Notes under the pieces: generated by a model
Seen by the model: only the letters and a program-made list of their open reading frames with translations
Databases searched by the model: none
What the model was told of the DNA's origin: nothing
Assembly: GCA_964586855.1 (NCBI GenBank)
Contig: CAZPHO010000004.1
Span: forward strand, 1-54,022
DNA: 54,022 nucleotides
Direction of reading: 5' to 3'
DNA from: CAYLXN01 sp964586855
GTDB lineage: Bacteria > Patescibacteriota > Saccharimonadia > Saccharimonadales > Saccharimonadaceae
Made by a program: the position numbers and the translations under genes
In this document: positions 13,880-23,182 of the stretch, piece by piece
How the letters are laid out: every line of letters begins with the position of its first letter
Numbering within the stretch: position 1 is the stretch's first letter

Positions 13880-15889
13880 TTAAAAAATATTGACTACTGG
13901 GATGATGATTGGTGTCATCTGGGTCGAGTCGTAGAGAATGTGCGCTAGGTCGTCTTTGAGCTCGTCCTTGAGCTGCTTGAGGTCGACTTTAGCCATATCA
14001 GTGCGTTCAATTTTGATCTTGATGTAATGACGAACTCGGCTAATCAAATCTTCGTTCTCTTTGAGATAAACAAAGCCGCGCGACAAGATGTCAGGGGTTT
14101 TGGAAATCCGGCCGGTTTTTTTATTAACCGAAGCAACGATGATAATAATCCCCTGAGTCGACAGGTGAAGTCGGTCTTTGACCACCGCTTCCTGGACGCG
14201 GTTGTTGGCGGCATCAAACATCACCGCACCGACTTTGACTCGTCCGTTTTTACGGATCGACTTGTCGGGTAGCAGCTCTACCACATCACCGTTATCGCAG
14301 ACCAAGATATTTTTGCGGCTCAGGCCAATAATATTCTCAGCCATCTCGGCGTTGTGCTCGAGCATTACAAATTGACCATGAATTGGCATGTAGTTGCGCG
14401 GGTTAAGCGTGGTGACAAATTTGACGTGATCTTCGTAATAAGCATGGCCAGATACGTGCAGCGGACCAATGCCGTGCAGATGCGAGCGGCCATTTTGAAT
14501 CACAGTTGCGCCTTCACGAATCAAGCCATCAACCGTGGCAACCACATTTGGCTCATTGCCTGGAATTGGATTGGAACTAAAAATAATCACGTCCGATTGT
14601 TTAATCTTAATAAATCGATGAGCGCCGGTCACCATTCGGCTAAGCACAGCATTGAGTTCGCCCTGACTACCAGTGCAGATAATCGTCACCTTACTGTCGC
14701 TCATCTTGCTGATGTCTTCGATCTTGACAACCGTGTCTTTTGGAATTTTAATTTCGTTGGTGCGCAGTGCAGTTTCAACGTTGTTAATCATGCTGTAGCC
14801 AGCAAACGCCACTTTGCGGCCGTGTTGTTTGGCTTCTTCTAATATCAGCTGAATTCGATGAATCTGACTCGAGAAGCAGCTGACGATAATTCGGCTGTTG
14901 GGGAAACGATCCATGACTTCACCGATGTTATCGCCGATGGCAAATTCGTTGGTCATGTGAGTGCCGGGGCTGTCGATATTGGTTGATTCGTTCATCAATA
15001 GATCAATCCCTTCTTTTTGGGAAATTTCAACCAGTCGCGGCATGTCAAACTCATCTTTGAGCGGCTTGTCTTCAAATCGCCAGTCGCCTGAATAGACAAT
15101 CACACCATTCGGAGTCCGAAAAACTAGCGCTACACCGCCTGGAATCGAGTGGGTGACTGAGACAAATTCAAACGATAAATTTGGCCCAACTTTGATTTGC
15201 TGATGCAATTTAGGGTTGATTGCTTGATAATTTGGCTTGGCTTCTTGATCATAGCTGTCTTCCATTTGCTTTTTAATCATTTCGATTGTAAAAGCGGTGC
15301 CGTAAACAGGCACGTTTTTAAATTTTGGCAATAGCTGCGGTGTGCCGCCAATGTGGTCCAAGTGGGCGTGGGTGAAGATGATTGCTTTGAGCTTATGTAG
15401 ATTTTGCTCAACATAACTAATATCCTGAATCATGTAGTTGACACCAGGGTAATTATTGTCGGCAAATAGCGTCCCCATGTCGATCATCACCATTTCATCT
15501 TGGTATTCAATCAGAGTCATGTTTTTGCCGATGCCAATTTCATTCAGACCGCCGAGAGTGATGATTCGCACTGCTTTGGGGTTGTAGCGAGCTTTTTTAA
15601 GCATCGACTGGGTGACTTGCTGGCCATTGTTGCCATTATATGGCGATTTGTTGACCGGCACGTCAATAATGTGCTGAGTTGAGCGCAGATTAACATCGTT
15701 AACCAGCATCCGTTTAGCGCGCATGACTTCACCGCGTCGAGTGTTGGGCGCAACTTGAATTGGCGCCATTTTGGTGGTCGATCTGGTTTGACGACCATTG
15801 CCACTAGCTTTGGCTGGCGAATTTTTAGCAGACCGAACTGGTCGCTGATTAGTTTTGGGCGCAGGGCGCCGATGATTTATTTTTTGCAT
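13880..15889 (-). CDS. rnj: Ribonuclease J
   Basis: 669 residues. A basic, low-complexity N-terminal extension of about 100 residues precedes the usual beginning RIITLGGLNEIG. The metallo-beta-lactamase core has the zinc motif FTHAHLDHIGG, then the beta-CASP domain with IVSCFSSQIHR and the RNase J motif SGHAY, and a C-terminal domain. It degrades and matures RNA as a 5'-3' exonuclease and endonuclease. AAGGAAAAT precedes the ATG. A consensus promoter lies upstream and a COG0523 GTPase gene follows. Confidence 0.97.
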   Translation of the reverse strand: MQKINHRRPAPKTNQRPVRSAKNSPAKASGNGRQTRSTTKMAPIQVAPNTRRGEVMRAKRMLVNDVNLRSTQHIIDVPVNKSPYNGNNGQQVTQSMLKKARYNPKAVRIITLGGLNEIGIGKNMTLIEYQDEMVMIDMGTLFADNNYPGVNYMIQDISYVEQNLHKLKAIIFTHAHLDHIGGTPQLLPKFKNVPVYGTAFTIEMIKKQMEDSYDQEAKPNYQAINPKLHQQIKVGPNLSFEFVSVTHSIPGGVALVFRTPNGVIVYSGDWRFEDKPLKDEFDMPRLVEISQKEGIDLLMNESTNIDSPGTHMTNEFAIGDNIGEVMDRFPNSRIIVSCFSSQIHRIQLILEEAKQHGRKVAFAGYSMINNVETALRTNEIKIPKDTVVKIEDISKMSDSKVTIICTGSQGELNAVLSRMVTGAHRFIKIKQSDVIIFSSNPIPGNEPNVVATVDGLIREGATVIQNGRSHLHGIGPLHVSGHAYYEDHVKFVTTLNPRNYMPIHGQFVMLEHNAEMAENIIGLSRKNILVCDNGDVVELLPDKSIRKNGRVKVGAVMFDAANNRVQEAVVKDRLHLSTQGIIIIVASVNKKTGRISKTPDILSRGFVYLKENEDLISRVRHYIKIKIERTDMAKVDLKQLKDELKDDLAHILYDSTQMTPIIIPVVNIF

Positions 15890-15954
15890 ATTTTCCTTGT
15901 AGTTATTGTTATTAAAAGGTTGAATTCTTGGTTAAAAATTCACAAGTAACCCCG

Positions 15955-15983
15955 ATTATAGCAAATCAATCCGCTAATGTCAA
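15955..15983 (-). promoter_or_regulatory. Consensus promoter of the rnj operon
   Basis: TTGACA (15983-15978), 17-nt spacer, TATAAT (15960-15955), both perfect. Leader of about 60 nt. Confidence 0.85.
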
Positions 15984-16039
15984 GCAAAATTGAAAATTAA
16001 GTAAAAATGACCAGCCGAAGCTGATTTAACAACAGTTAG

Positions 16040-16068
16040 TTGCGCTCAAGTCGGGTTTGCTGTATAAT
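16040..16068 (+). promoter_or_regulatory. Promoter of the nusA operon
   Basis: TTGCGC (16040-16045), 17-nt spacer and a perfect TATAAT (16063-16068). Transcription would start near 16075, upstream of an intrinsic terminator in the leader. Confidence 0.75.
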
Positions 16069-16087
16069 TAAAGTCGTACTGATTGAC

Positions 16088-16116
16088 CCGACTTCCCCCG
16101 CGAGAGTCGGTTTTTT
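16088..16116 (+). terminator. Intrinsic terminator in the nusA leader (attenuator)
   Basis: CCGACT (16088-16093) pairs with AGTCGG (16105-16110), with an 11-nt C-rich loop, and six T follow at 16111-16116. It sits 23 nt before the nusA ATG and after the promoter, so full-length mRNA needs read-through. As NusA itself affects pausing and termination, self-regulation is a natural inference. No competing antiterminator helix is obvious. Confidence 0.7.
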
Positions 16117-16139
16117 AAAGACAAGACGGAAAGGAAATT

Positions 16140-17282
16140 ATGGAAGAACTAAACTTGAAGCAACTGATGGCGATGGTCGGCGCGATTGCCGAAGAAAAGA
16201 GCCTGCCAGAGGATACAGTGCTAGCGATTATCGAGCAAGCGATTGCTGCGGCTTGGCGTCGAGATAACGGCGTGCGCGAGCAGGTGGTTCGGGCTGAGCT
16301 CAATACGGTTGATGGCACCGCTAAAGCATTTGTGGTGCGGGAGATTGTTGAGGAGCCTGAAAATGAAGTAAATCAAATTTCGCTGGCAGAAGCTCAGAAG
16401 ATCCGCCCCGACGCTCAAATTGATGAAGTAATTGAGGACGAGTACGAGGTGACTAGCTTTGGTCGTGTGGCCGCTCAAACCGCCAAGCAGGTGGTGATTC
16501 AGCAGCTGAAGGACGCCGAAAAGGAACAAATGATTGCTGAATACGAAGATCGGATTGGCGAAGTCGTCAATGCCAATATCCAGCGTGTCAGCCGAGGAAC
16601 GGTGTTTGTGGACTTGGGCCGAGGAGTCGGAATTATGCCCAAAAGCGAACAAATTCCAGGAGAATATTACTCGTCAGGTAGTCGAATCAAGGTTTATATT
16701 AAGGAAGTTGACCGCGGCGAACGCGGTGTCCAGTTGATTTTAAGTCGGACTGATAATCGATTTATCACCGAGTTGTTTCGGAGCGAAGTGCCTGAACTTG
16801 AATCAGGAGCGGTGACGATCAATGCTTTGGCTCGTGATCCAGGTGTGCGCACTAAATTGGCTGTCTCCTCAGACATCCCAGGGATTGATCCAGTTGGGAC
16901 GATGGTTGGTGGTCACGGCGTTCGGATTCAGAGTGTGATGCAAGAGATTGGTGATCGCGAGAAGATCGATGTGATTAACTGGAGCGATAGCCCTAGCGAA
17001 TTGATTTACAACGCTCTCAGTCCGGCCGAAGTGATTAATGTCACCCTCAACGAAGACAAAAAATCGGCTGAAGCTTTTGTGGCCAAGGATCAGCAATCAA
17101 TTGCCATCGGTCGTGGTGGCCAAAATGTCCGACTAGCCAGCCAGCTGGCGGGCTATGATGTTGATATCAAGGTGGTTGGCGAAGATGCGAAGCCGAAAAA
17201 AGTTCATCGGAGTGTTGAGGATAGCTTGCTTGATGCACTTAACAGCGCTGAAGCCGACGACGGGTCAGAAACTGATAATTAA
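16140..17282 (+). CDS. nusA: Transcription termination/antitermination factor NusA
   Basis: 380 residues. The N-terminal RNAP-binding domain (about 1-125) is followed by S1 (GRVAAQTAKQVV region, then GEVVNANIQRVSRGTVFVDL), KH1 and KH2 (VMQEIGDREKIDVINW and AIGRGGQNVRLASQLAGYDV). It lacks the extra C-terminal acidic repeats of E. coli NusA, as in Gram-positive homologues. A Shine-Dalgarno (GGAAAGG) precedes the ATG. An attenuator lies in its leader. First gene of the nusA-clpC-zincin-radA-PIN operon. Confidence 0.96.
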   Translation: MEELNLKQLMAMVGAIAEEKSLPEDTVLAIIEQAIAAAWRRDNGVREQVVRAELNTVDGTAKAFVVREIVEEPENEVNQISLAEAQKIRPDAQIDEVIEDEYEVTSFGRVAAQTAKQVVIQQLKDAEKEQMIAEYEDRIGEVVNANIQRVSRGTVFVDLGRGVGIMPKSEQIPGEYYSSGSRIKVYIKEVDRGERGVQLILSRTDNRFITELFRSEVPELESGAVTINALARDPGVRTKLAVSSDIPGIDPVGTMVGGHGVRIQSVMQEIGDREKIDVINWSDSPSELIYNALSPAEVINVTLNEDKKSAEAFVAKDQQSIAIGRGGQNVRLASQLAGYDVDIKVVGEDAKPKKVHRSVEDSLLDALNSAEADDGSETDN

Positions 17283-17305
17283 GGTAAAGGAGGCGAAGCC
17301 CATTT

Positions 17306-19837
17306 ATGGAAGATTTGCCACAAATCATAAATAATTTAACCGATAACGCTCGGTCTAGCTTGATGAAAGCCGATGCTTGGGCGCAAATTGATCAGGTTAA
17401 TTTTATCGGCACCGAGCATTTATTGCTTGGAATTGCTGCTCAGGCCGAGTCAATTGGCAGCCAATTTTTAGTTGATGCTGGCGTTGATTTGCCAGCTTTG
17501 GAGCAATATTTTGGTTTAGACCAGTTCAATCAAGAAATGAGCTTATTTACACCAACTTCAAAGGTGCTGGACGACAGCGTCCGATTTACGCTAGAGTTTA
17601 GCTGGAAAATTGCTCAGCAGTATAATCAAAATCACTTGGGCACTGAACATCTGCTCTATGGCTTAATTCACCAAAAAGGCTCGCGAGCGCTGGCGACTTT
17701 GGCTGAGCTGAAAGTCGATATCAAGCAGCTGGCTGCCAATCTGGAGCACTATTTTGATCGGCAACTGTTGATTCGCACTCGAGCTGATTTTACAGCTGAC
17801 AATCTGCGCCAGCAGCAACGTCGACGACACCAGTCGGTTCTGAATGCATTTGGTGTTGACTTGACGGCCAAAGCTAAGGCTGGCCAGCTCGATCCAGTTA
17901 TCGGTCGTGACCAAGAAGTTGAGCGATTGATTACGGTTTTGTCGCGTCGGACCAAGTCCAATCCAGTGCTGGTCGGTGAGCCTGGAGTCGGCAAGACGGC
18001 GGTCGTCGAGGGCTTAGCTCAGCGAATCGCGGCGGCCGAAGTGCCGTATAAGATGCTGGGGACGAAAATTATCCAGATTGATTTGCCGTCAATGGTGGCC
18101 GGGACCAAGTATCGTGGCGAATTTGAGGAGCGCTTGAAGCGGGTTGTTAAAGAGCTGTCTGATGACCGCAATCTAGTGGCGTTTATTGACGAACTGCATT
18201 TACTGATGGGGGCGGGCGCTTCTGAAGGCTCGATGGACGCGGCTAATATTCTCAAGCCTAGCTTGGCTCGAGGCGAAGTGCGTTTAATTGGGGCAACGAC
18301 CTATGAAGAATACACCAAATACATCGAGAAAGATTCGGCGCTTGATCGCCGTCTGCACAAAGTTGATGTCAAGGAAACCACAGCTCAACAAACCAAGCAA
18401 ATTATGGCTGGTTTGAGGTCGACTTATCAAAAGCACCACAATGTGGTCATCACTGACGAAGTAATTGAGCGGGCGGTCAGTTTGGCTGGTCGCTACATTG
18501 CGGACCGATTTATGCCTGACAAAGCGATCGATTTGCTCGATGAGGCAGCGGCTTTAAAGCGAGTCTGTCATGATAAAGTCGATGCGCGCACTCGCAAACA
18601 GATGTTCGCAATTAATCAACTAGAAATGCGAATCGAGCAGGCGATTGATCAGGAGAATTATCAATTGGCGGCGTCGATTAAACTCGAGCTTGATCGTTGC
18701 AAAAAGCAATCCAAAAAAACTAAATTGCCAGCTCGAGCCTCAGCTAAGTTAGAGTTGACAGCCGAAGACATAGCAGAGGTAGTGGCACTGCGAACTGGTA
18801 TTCCAGTCACTAAACTCAGCCAGTCTGATCAAAAATCACTTGTGAATTTGGAGAAAACTTTAGAGCAGAAAATTATCGGTCAACCGGTGGCGATTCAAGA
18901 AGTAGCCCAAGCGATTCGCCGAGCCAAAAGCGGAATCGCTGGCGATCAACGGCCGATTGGATCGTTTGTGTTTATGGGGCCGAGCGGAGTTGGCAAAACT
19001 GAGCTGGCTAAGGTTTTGGCCAAAGAAGTCTTTAGCGGCAAAGAGGCGCTGATTAAAATTGATATGAGTGAATTTAGCGAAAAACATTCACTCAGTCGAT
19101 TGCTGGGCGCGCCAGCTGGCTACATTGGCTACGATGAGGGCGGTAAATTGACGGATGCGGTTCGCCGCCAGCCGTATCGTCTGATTTTGTTTGATGAAAT
19201 CGAAAAGGCTCATCCCGAAATTTACAATATTTTATTGCAAATTCTTGAGGACGGTGTCTTGACCGACGCCAAAGGCCGCCAAGTTGACTTTAGCAACACA
19301 GTTGTGATTTTAACTAGCAATGTTGGCAGCCAGGATTTGATCGATGAGCTGAGTCAGTCGGAGTTTGGGTTTAACATTCATACTTCCAAGCGCCGAACGC
19401 CAGCGACCAAAGTCACCTCCGAGAAGCAGGCCAAGCTCAAGCAGTCACTCGAACGGCTAATGCGACCAGAACTGGTCAATCGATTTGACAGCGTAATTGT
19501 GTTTAACAACCTGACCAAGGCCGATTTAGTTAAAATTTTTAATTTACTGATTGCTGATTTGCGTCAACGGATGCTGAAGTCAGGAATTGACATCAAGGTG
19601 CTAGCAGCAGCTCGCAATCGAATTTTGGCCAAACTTGATCTGTCGACTTCAGGGGCCCGACCACTGCGGCGACTGATTGAGGATGAGATTGAGAATTTGT
19701 TGGCTGATGGAATTTTAGCTGGCGACTATAGCGACGGCGATCGTTTACTGGTCAATGCTCGTGGCACAGCGATCAATATTAGCAAACTAACTGAAACAAA
19801 GGCAGTTCGTGGACGAGCCTCAGCTGCCAGTAAATAA
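17306..19837 (+). CDS. clpC: ClpC-type AAA+ unfoldase
   Basis: 843 residues. An N-terminal double Clp_N domain (about 1-150) precedes AAA-1 with GEPGVGKT and FIDELHLLMG. A UVR-like helical stretch lies in the middle (about 425-470), followed by AAA-2 with GPSGVGKT and LFDEIEKAHPE and the Clp D2-small domain. This layout is ClpC rather than ClpB, since the long coiled middle domain is absent. It feeds proteins to ClpP; no clpP gene is in this window. A strong AAAGGAGG precedes the ATG. Its last 29 nt overlap the next gene. Confidence 0.94.
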   Translation: MEDLPQIINNLTDNARSSLMKADAWAQIDQVNFIGTEHLLLGIAAQAESIGSQFLVDAGVDLPALEQYFGLDQFNQEMSLFTPTSKVLDDSVRFTLEFSWKIAQQYNQNHLGTEHLLYGLIHQKGSRALATLAELKVDIKQLAANLEHYFDRQLLIRTRADFTADNLRQQQRRRHQSVLNAFGVDLTAKAKAGQLDPVIGRDQEVERLITVLSRRTKSNPVLVGEPGVGKTAVVEGLAQRIAAAEVPYKMLGTKIIQIDLPSMVAGTKYRGEFEERLKRVVKELSDDRNLVAFIDELHLLMGAGASEGSMDAANILKPSLARGEVRLIGATTYEEYTKYIEKDSALDRRLHKVDVKETTAQQTKQIMAGLRSTYQKHHNVVITDEVIERAVSLAGRYIADRFMPDKAIDLLDEAAALKRVCHDKVDARTRKQMFAINQLEMRIEQAIDQENYQLAASIKLELDRCKKQSKKTKLPARASAKLELTAEDIAEVVALRTGIPVTKLSQSDQKSLVNLEKTLEQKIIGQPVAIQEVAQAIRRAKSGIAGDQRPIGSFVFMGPSGVGKTELAKVLAKEVFSGKEALIKIDMSEFSEKHSLSRLLGAPAGYIGYDEGGKLTDAVRRQPYRLILFDEIEKAHPEIYNILLQILEDGVLTDAKGRQVDFSNTVVILTSNVGSQDLIDELSQSEFGFNIHTSKRRTPATKVTSEKQAKLKQSLERLMRPELVNRFDSVIVFNNLTKADLVKIFNLLIADLRQRMLKSGIDIKVLAAARNRILAKLDLSTSGARPLRRLIEDEIENLLADGILAGDYSDGDRLLVNARGTAINISKLTETKAVRGRASAASK

Positions 19838-20831
19838 GCGTCGTCGCGCTGGTGGTTTGCTGGCGTGGTTGGTGTTTATCAGCTTGATTGTGCTGGGCGG
19901 GGTTTTTATTTGGCGGCCGTATCTACTGACCGACTGGGTGTTGAGCAGCACTTACCAACCTTCGCCGGTTGTCCAGACTTTGCATGATCGTCTGGGGCTG
20001 ACGAGTTCGGCTTCACGGGTTTTGCTGGCTAGCCGACCTGAAATCAATGACGCCCACCAATTCAACCAAAACTGCCAACAGCGTGAGGCTTCGGTGACGA
20101 TTTTAGGCTGCTTTACGCTGAATCAAATTTTTGTTTACAATGTGACTGAGCCGAATCTCAACGGAGTGATGGAGGCGACGATGGCGCATGAGTTGTTGCA
20201 TGCAGTCTATCAGCGCTTGCCAGCTTCGGAGCGGGCCGAGCTGGATCAATTACTAGAGGAGAATTATCGACAAAACCGAACAGAGGAACTGGATGAGCGG
20301 CTAGCGATGTATGCTCGGACTGAACCAGGAGAGCGGGCGAACGAACTGCACTCAATTCTGGGAACCGAGTTTACTAATCTGACCAACGAGCTAGAAAAGC
20401 ACTATCGTCAGACATTTGACGATCGCCAGGCGGTAGTGGCTTATCATCAAAAATATGCTTCTAAATTTGTTAATCTACTTGACCAACTCGATCAAATTCA
20501 GTCCGAACTCAATCAATTAGAGCAGAAAATTATCAAGCAACGGGCTGATTATGAGCAAGCCGTAGCGACGCTTAATCAAGCAATTAATGACTTCAATAAT
20601 CGAGCGGATGGAGGCTATTTTACTAGCCAGAAGCAGTTTGACACTGAGCGTCAAAGCTTGGCTAATCGCAACTATCAAGTCAACCATCGATTTACATCGA
20701 TTAATAGTTTTGTCGATCAATACAACCGATTAGTTGGAAATTACAATCGGATTGCTGACCAGCTAACTGACTTACAGGCTGGTCTGGATTCGATATCGAA
20801 AGTTAAACAGCCGACCACGGAGGCACTCTAA
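19809..20831 (+). CDS. Membrane-anchored zincin-like protein with coiled coil
   Basis: 340 residues from a GTG that overlaps clpC by 29 nt. A short basic N-terminus (KRRR) is followed by one membrane helix (about 15-35), so most of the protein is outside. His127-Glu128-x-x-His131 in MAHELLHAVYQRL is a zincin-type zinc site, with a downstream NELHSILGTE offering a third ligand. Residues about 190-335 form a long Gln/Asn/Leu-rich coiled coil (LDQLDQIQSELNQLEQKI). No named peptidase family comes to mind. Two Cys outside the membrane may form a disulfide. The ATG of radA overlaps its TAA. Confidence 0.8.
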   Translation: MDEPQLPVNKRRRAGGLLAWLVFISLIVLGGVFIWRPYLLTDWVLSSTYQPSPVVQTLHDRLGLTSSASRVLLASRPEINDAHQFNQNCQQREASVTILGCFTLNQIFVYNVTEPNLNGVMEATMAHELLHAVYQRLPASERAELDQLLEENYRQNRTEELDERLAMYARTEPGERANELHSILGTEFTNLTNELEKHYRQTFDDRQAVVAYHQKYASKFVNLLDQLDQIQSELNQLEQKIIKQRADYEQAVATLNQAINDFNNRADGGYFTSQKQFDTERQSLANRNYQVNHRFTSINSFVDQYNRLVGNYNRIADQLTDLQAGLDSISKVKQPTTEAL

Positions 20832-22192
20832 TGGCCAAGTCTAAAACGGCTTTTGTTTGTCAAAATTGCGGCGCCAAACACTCCAAATGGTCGGGTCGAT
20901 GTGATAGTTGTGGTGAATGGAATACTCTAGTCGAGGAAATAGTCGAAGCCGATCCCAAGACAGCGATTGCTAAAAGTCAACGAGCCGCCGTAGCGCTCAA
21001 GCCAGTCAAGCTAGCCACCAAAGCGGCTACCAAGACCAGTCAGCGTCGACTTGGCACTGGTTTTGCGGATCTGGATGCGGTTTTGGGTGGCGGTTTGCTG
21101 GCAGGTGGTGTGGTCTTGATGGCTGGCCAGCCGGGGATTGGCAAGAGCACTCTCTTGATGCAACTGGCTGGCAAGGTTGCGACCTCGGGTTCGGTGCTTT
21201 ATGTCAGCGGTGAAGAATCACTGGCTCAAGTTGCAGCTCGGGGTCAGCGCTTGCTAAAAACTTTGAGCGATGACTTATTGTTTGCCTCGTCGGTTAACGC
21301 TGCTGATATCGCTGAGACGATTGAGGCTAGCAGTTACGATTTAGTGGTGGTTGACTCGATTCAGACGATGCAACTGCCAGAGATAACTTCGGCGCCTGGC
21401 TCGGTTAGTCAGATTACTAATTCTACCAATATTTTGATTCGAGCTGCCAAGAAATCTGACACTGCTTTAGTGATTGTTGGCCATGTGACCAAAGAGGGTT
21501 CGATCGCCGGTCCAAAAATCATGGAGCATTTAGTCGATGTTGTGTTACAATTAGAGGGCGATCGCTACGGCGGCTTTAAAACCGTCCGAGCGATTAAGAA
21601 CCGCTACGGCTCAACCAACGAAATGGCGATTTTTGAAATGACCGACCGCGGTCTCAAAATCGTCACCAATCCATCAGCTATTTTGCTCAAAGAGCGAATG
21701 TCGACCGATGGTTCGATTATTCTGGCGACGATGGAAGGCAATCGACCGCTATTGGTTGAGGTTCAAGCGCTGGTTAACCCAACTAATTTTGGCTATCCCA
21801 AGCGTGCGGCTTCTGGTTTTGACGTTAATCGATTGAACTTATTAATTGCGATTCTTGAGCGGCGGACCAAGCTCAAGCTGAGCGATAAAGACATTTACGT
21901 CAATGTGGTTGGCGGGGTAAAGGTCAGCGATTCGGGTGCCGATTTAGCGGTGGTGATGGCGATTGCCTCCAACGCCACAGGTCTGAAGATTGCTGATGAT
22001 AAAGTTGTTTTTGGCGAAGTTGGACTAGGCGGGGAGATTCGGAGCGTGCCGATGATTACTCCGCGGATTAGCGAGGCCAAGAAAATGGATTTTACGGCCG
22101 CAATTGGGCCAGCTGGCGATCAAAAGCAGGCTTTTATTGAGCCCGTGACCGATTTAAGGCAAGTATTAATTAAATATTTAAACACAAAGTAA
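20831..22192 (+). CDS. radA: DNA repair protein RadA
   Basis: 453 residues. The N-terminal C4 zinc finger has Cys10, Cys13, Cys24 and Cys27 (CQNCG...CDSCG). The RecA-like ATPase domain has Walker A GQPGIGKST and the RadA-specific KNRYGSTNE. The C-terminal Lon-protease-like domain holds GGVKVSDSGADLAV. RadA is a helicase that helps branch migration in recombination. It is translationally coupled to the preceding gene. Confidence 0.97.
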   Translation: MAKSKTAFVCQNCGAKHSKWSGRCDSCGEWNTLVEEIVEADPKTAIAKSQRAAVALKPVKLATKAATKTSQRRLGTGFADLDAVLGGGLLAGGVVLMAGQPGIGKSTLLMQLAGKVATSGSVLYVSGEESLAQVAARGQRLLKTLSDDLLFASSVNAADIAETIEASSYDLVVVDSIQTMQLPEITSAPGSVSQITNSTNILIRAAKKSDTALVIVGHVTKEGSIAGPKIMEHLVDVVLQLEGDRYGGFKTVRAIKNRYGSTNEMAIFEMTDRGLKIVTNPSAILLKERMSTDGSIILATMEGNRPLLVEVQALVNPTNFGYPKRAASGFDVNRLNLLIAILERRTKLKLSDKDIYVNVVGGVKVSDSGADLAVVMAIASNATGLKIADDKVVFGEVGLGGEIRSVPMITPRISEAKKMDFTAAIGPAGDQKQAFIEPVTDLRQVLIKYLNTK

Positions 22193-22199
22193 GGAATTT

Positions 22200-23153
22200 A
22201 TGACAGAATTTTTAACAGTTATTAACAGCTTAATGTTGCTGGTGATCTTAGGCGTTTTAGTCCGCCATGACCGTGAGCGGGCAGCCAAAAAAGGCGATAG
22301 CCGGCAAGTCCTGCTTGACACTTCGGTGTTGATTGATGGTCGGATTGCTGAGCTTGGCAAAACCGGCTTTCTCAACGATGATTTGCTGATTTCGCGAGGC
22401 GTGATTAACGAACTACAAATGCTGGCCGATGGTGCCGACCATGATAAGCGAATGCGGGCTCGGTATGGCCTGGATGTTATTCGCGAGTTGCAGGAACAGG
22501 CGCTAGTCAAAGTGACGGTACTTGATGATAACCGATCGACACCTGAAGGCGTCGATCATCGACTGCTTAATTTAGCTCGTCAGCATGGTTATTGGCTGTG
22601 CACGATTGACTATAACCTCAATAAAGTGGCTAAAGTCGAGGGCGTGTCGGTGCTAAACATCAATGAGCTGGCGCAGAGCATTCGGATGGCGGCGCTGCCA
22701 GGTGAACGGATTGATCTTAAATTAACTTCGGCTGGTCAAGACAAAGGCCAGGCTCTGGGCTATCTAAAGGATGGCGCGATGGTGGTGGTGGCTGATGCGG
22801 CCAATCACATTGGCGAGACTTTGCCGGTTGTGATTACCAAAAGCTTGCAGACTGAGGCTGGCAAGATGATGTTTGCTGAATTGGTCGAGCCAGATCGGGT
22901 CGTCTCAGCCCAGCAGTCTCAACCCAAACAGTCGAAACCTAAGACTCAGTCGAAGCCAGATAATCGAGCAGAGCGCAATCCTAACAAGCCTAAAGTCAAC
23001 TCTAAGCCTCAGCGCCAGGCAGCGCCTAGACACCAGGAGAGACCTAAAGGCCATCATTCTTCTAAAAGCAAGCCAGCTACTTCTCGACAGCGCAATTCCA
23101 AGCCGCGCTCAATGGAAGACCGATTGATGCAAACAATTAAAAACCAGAAGTAA
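22200..23153 (+). CDS. PIN-TRAM domain protein (YacL-like, reduced membrane part)
   Basis: 317 residues. Only one N-terminal membrane helix (about 5-22) is seen, where YacL relatives usually have four. A PIN nuclease domain follows, with acidic residues in LLDTSVLIDGR, INELQ and LCTIDYNL. Next is a TRAM domain (about 165-225), then a C-terminal tail of about 80 residues rich in Lys, Arg, Gln, Ser and Pro. The PIN active-site acids look complete, so RNase activity is plausible. It is the last gene of the nusA operon; its stop codon lies in the loop of a terminator. Confidence 0.88.
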   Translation: MTEFLTVINSLMLLVILGVLVRHDRERAAKKGDSRQVLLDTSVLIDGRIAELGKTGFLNDDLLISRGVINELQMLADGADHDKRMRARYGLDVIRELQEQALVKVTVLDDNRSTPEGVDHRLLNLARQHGYWLCTIDYNLNKVAKVEGVSVLNINELAQSIRMAALPGERIDLKLTSAGQDKGQALGYLKDGAMVVVADAANHIGETLPVVITKSLQTEAGKMMFAELVEPDRVVSAQQSQPKQSKPKTQSKPDNRAERNPNKPKVNSKPQRQAAPRHQERPKGHHSSKSKPATSRQRNSKPRSMEDRLMQTIKNQK

Positions 23154-23167
23154 AACTTCTGGTTTTT
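23140..23167. terminator. Bidirectional intrinsic terminator
   Basis: AAAACCAGAAG-TAAAA-CTTCTGGTTTTT forms an 11-bp stem with U-tails on both strands. It overlaps the stop codon of the PIN-TRAM gene and also lies just past the end of the convergent PBP gene. Confidence 0.9.
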
Positions 23168-23182
23168 GACTTTAGCTAGTAA

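Noticed and set aside
14354..14842. Plus-strand open frame of 162 codons inside rnj
   Set aside because: It lies wholly antisense to the conserved RNase J gene and shows no independent features.
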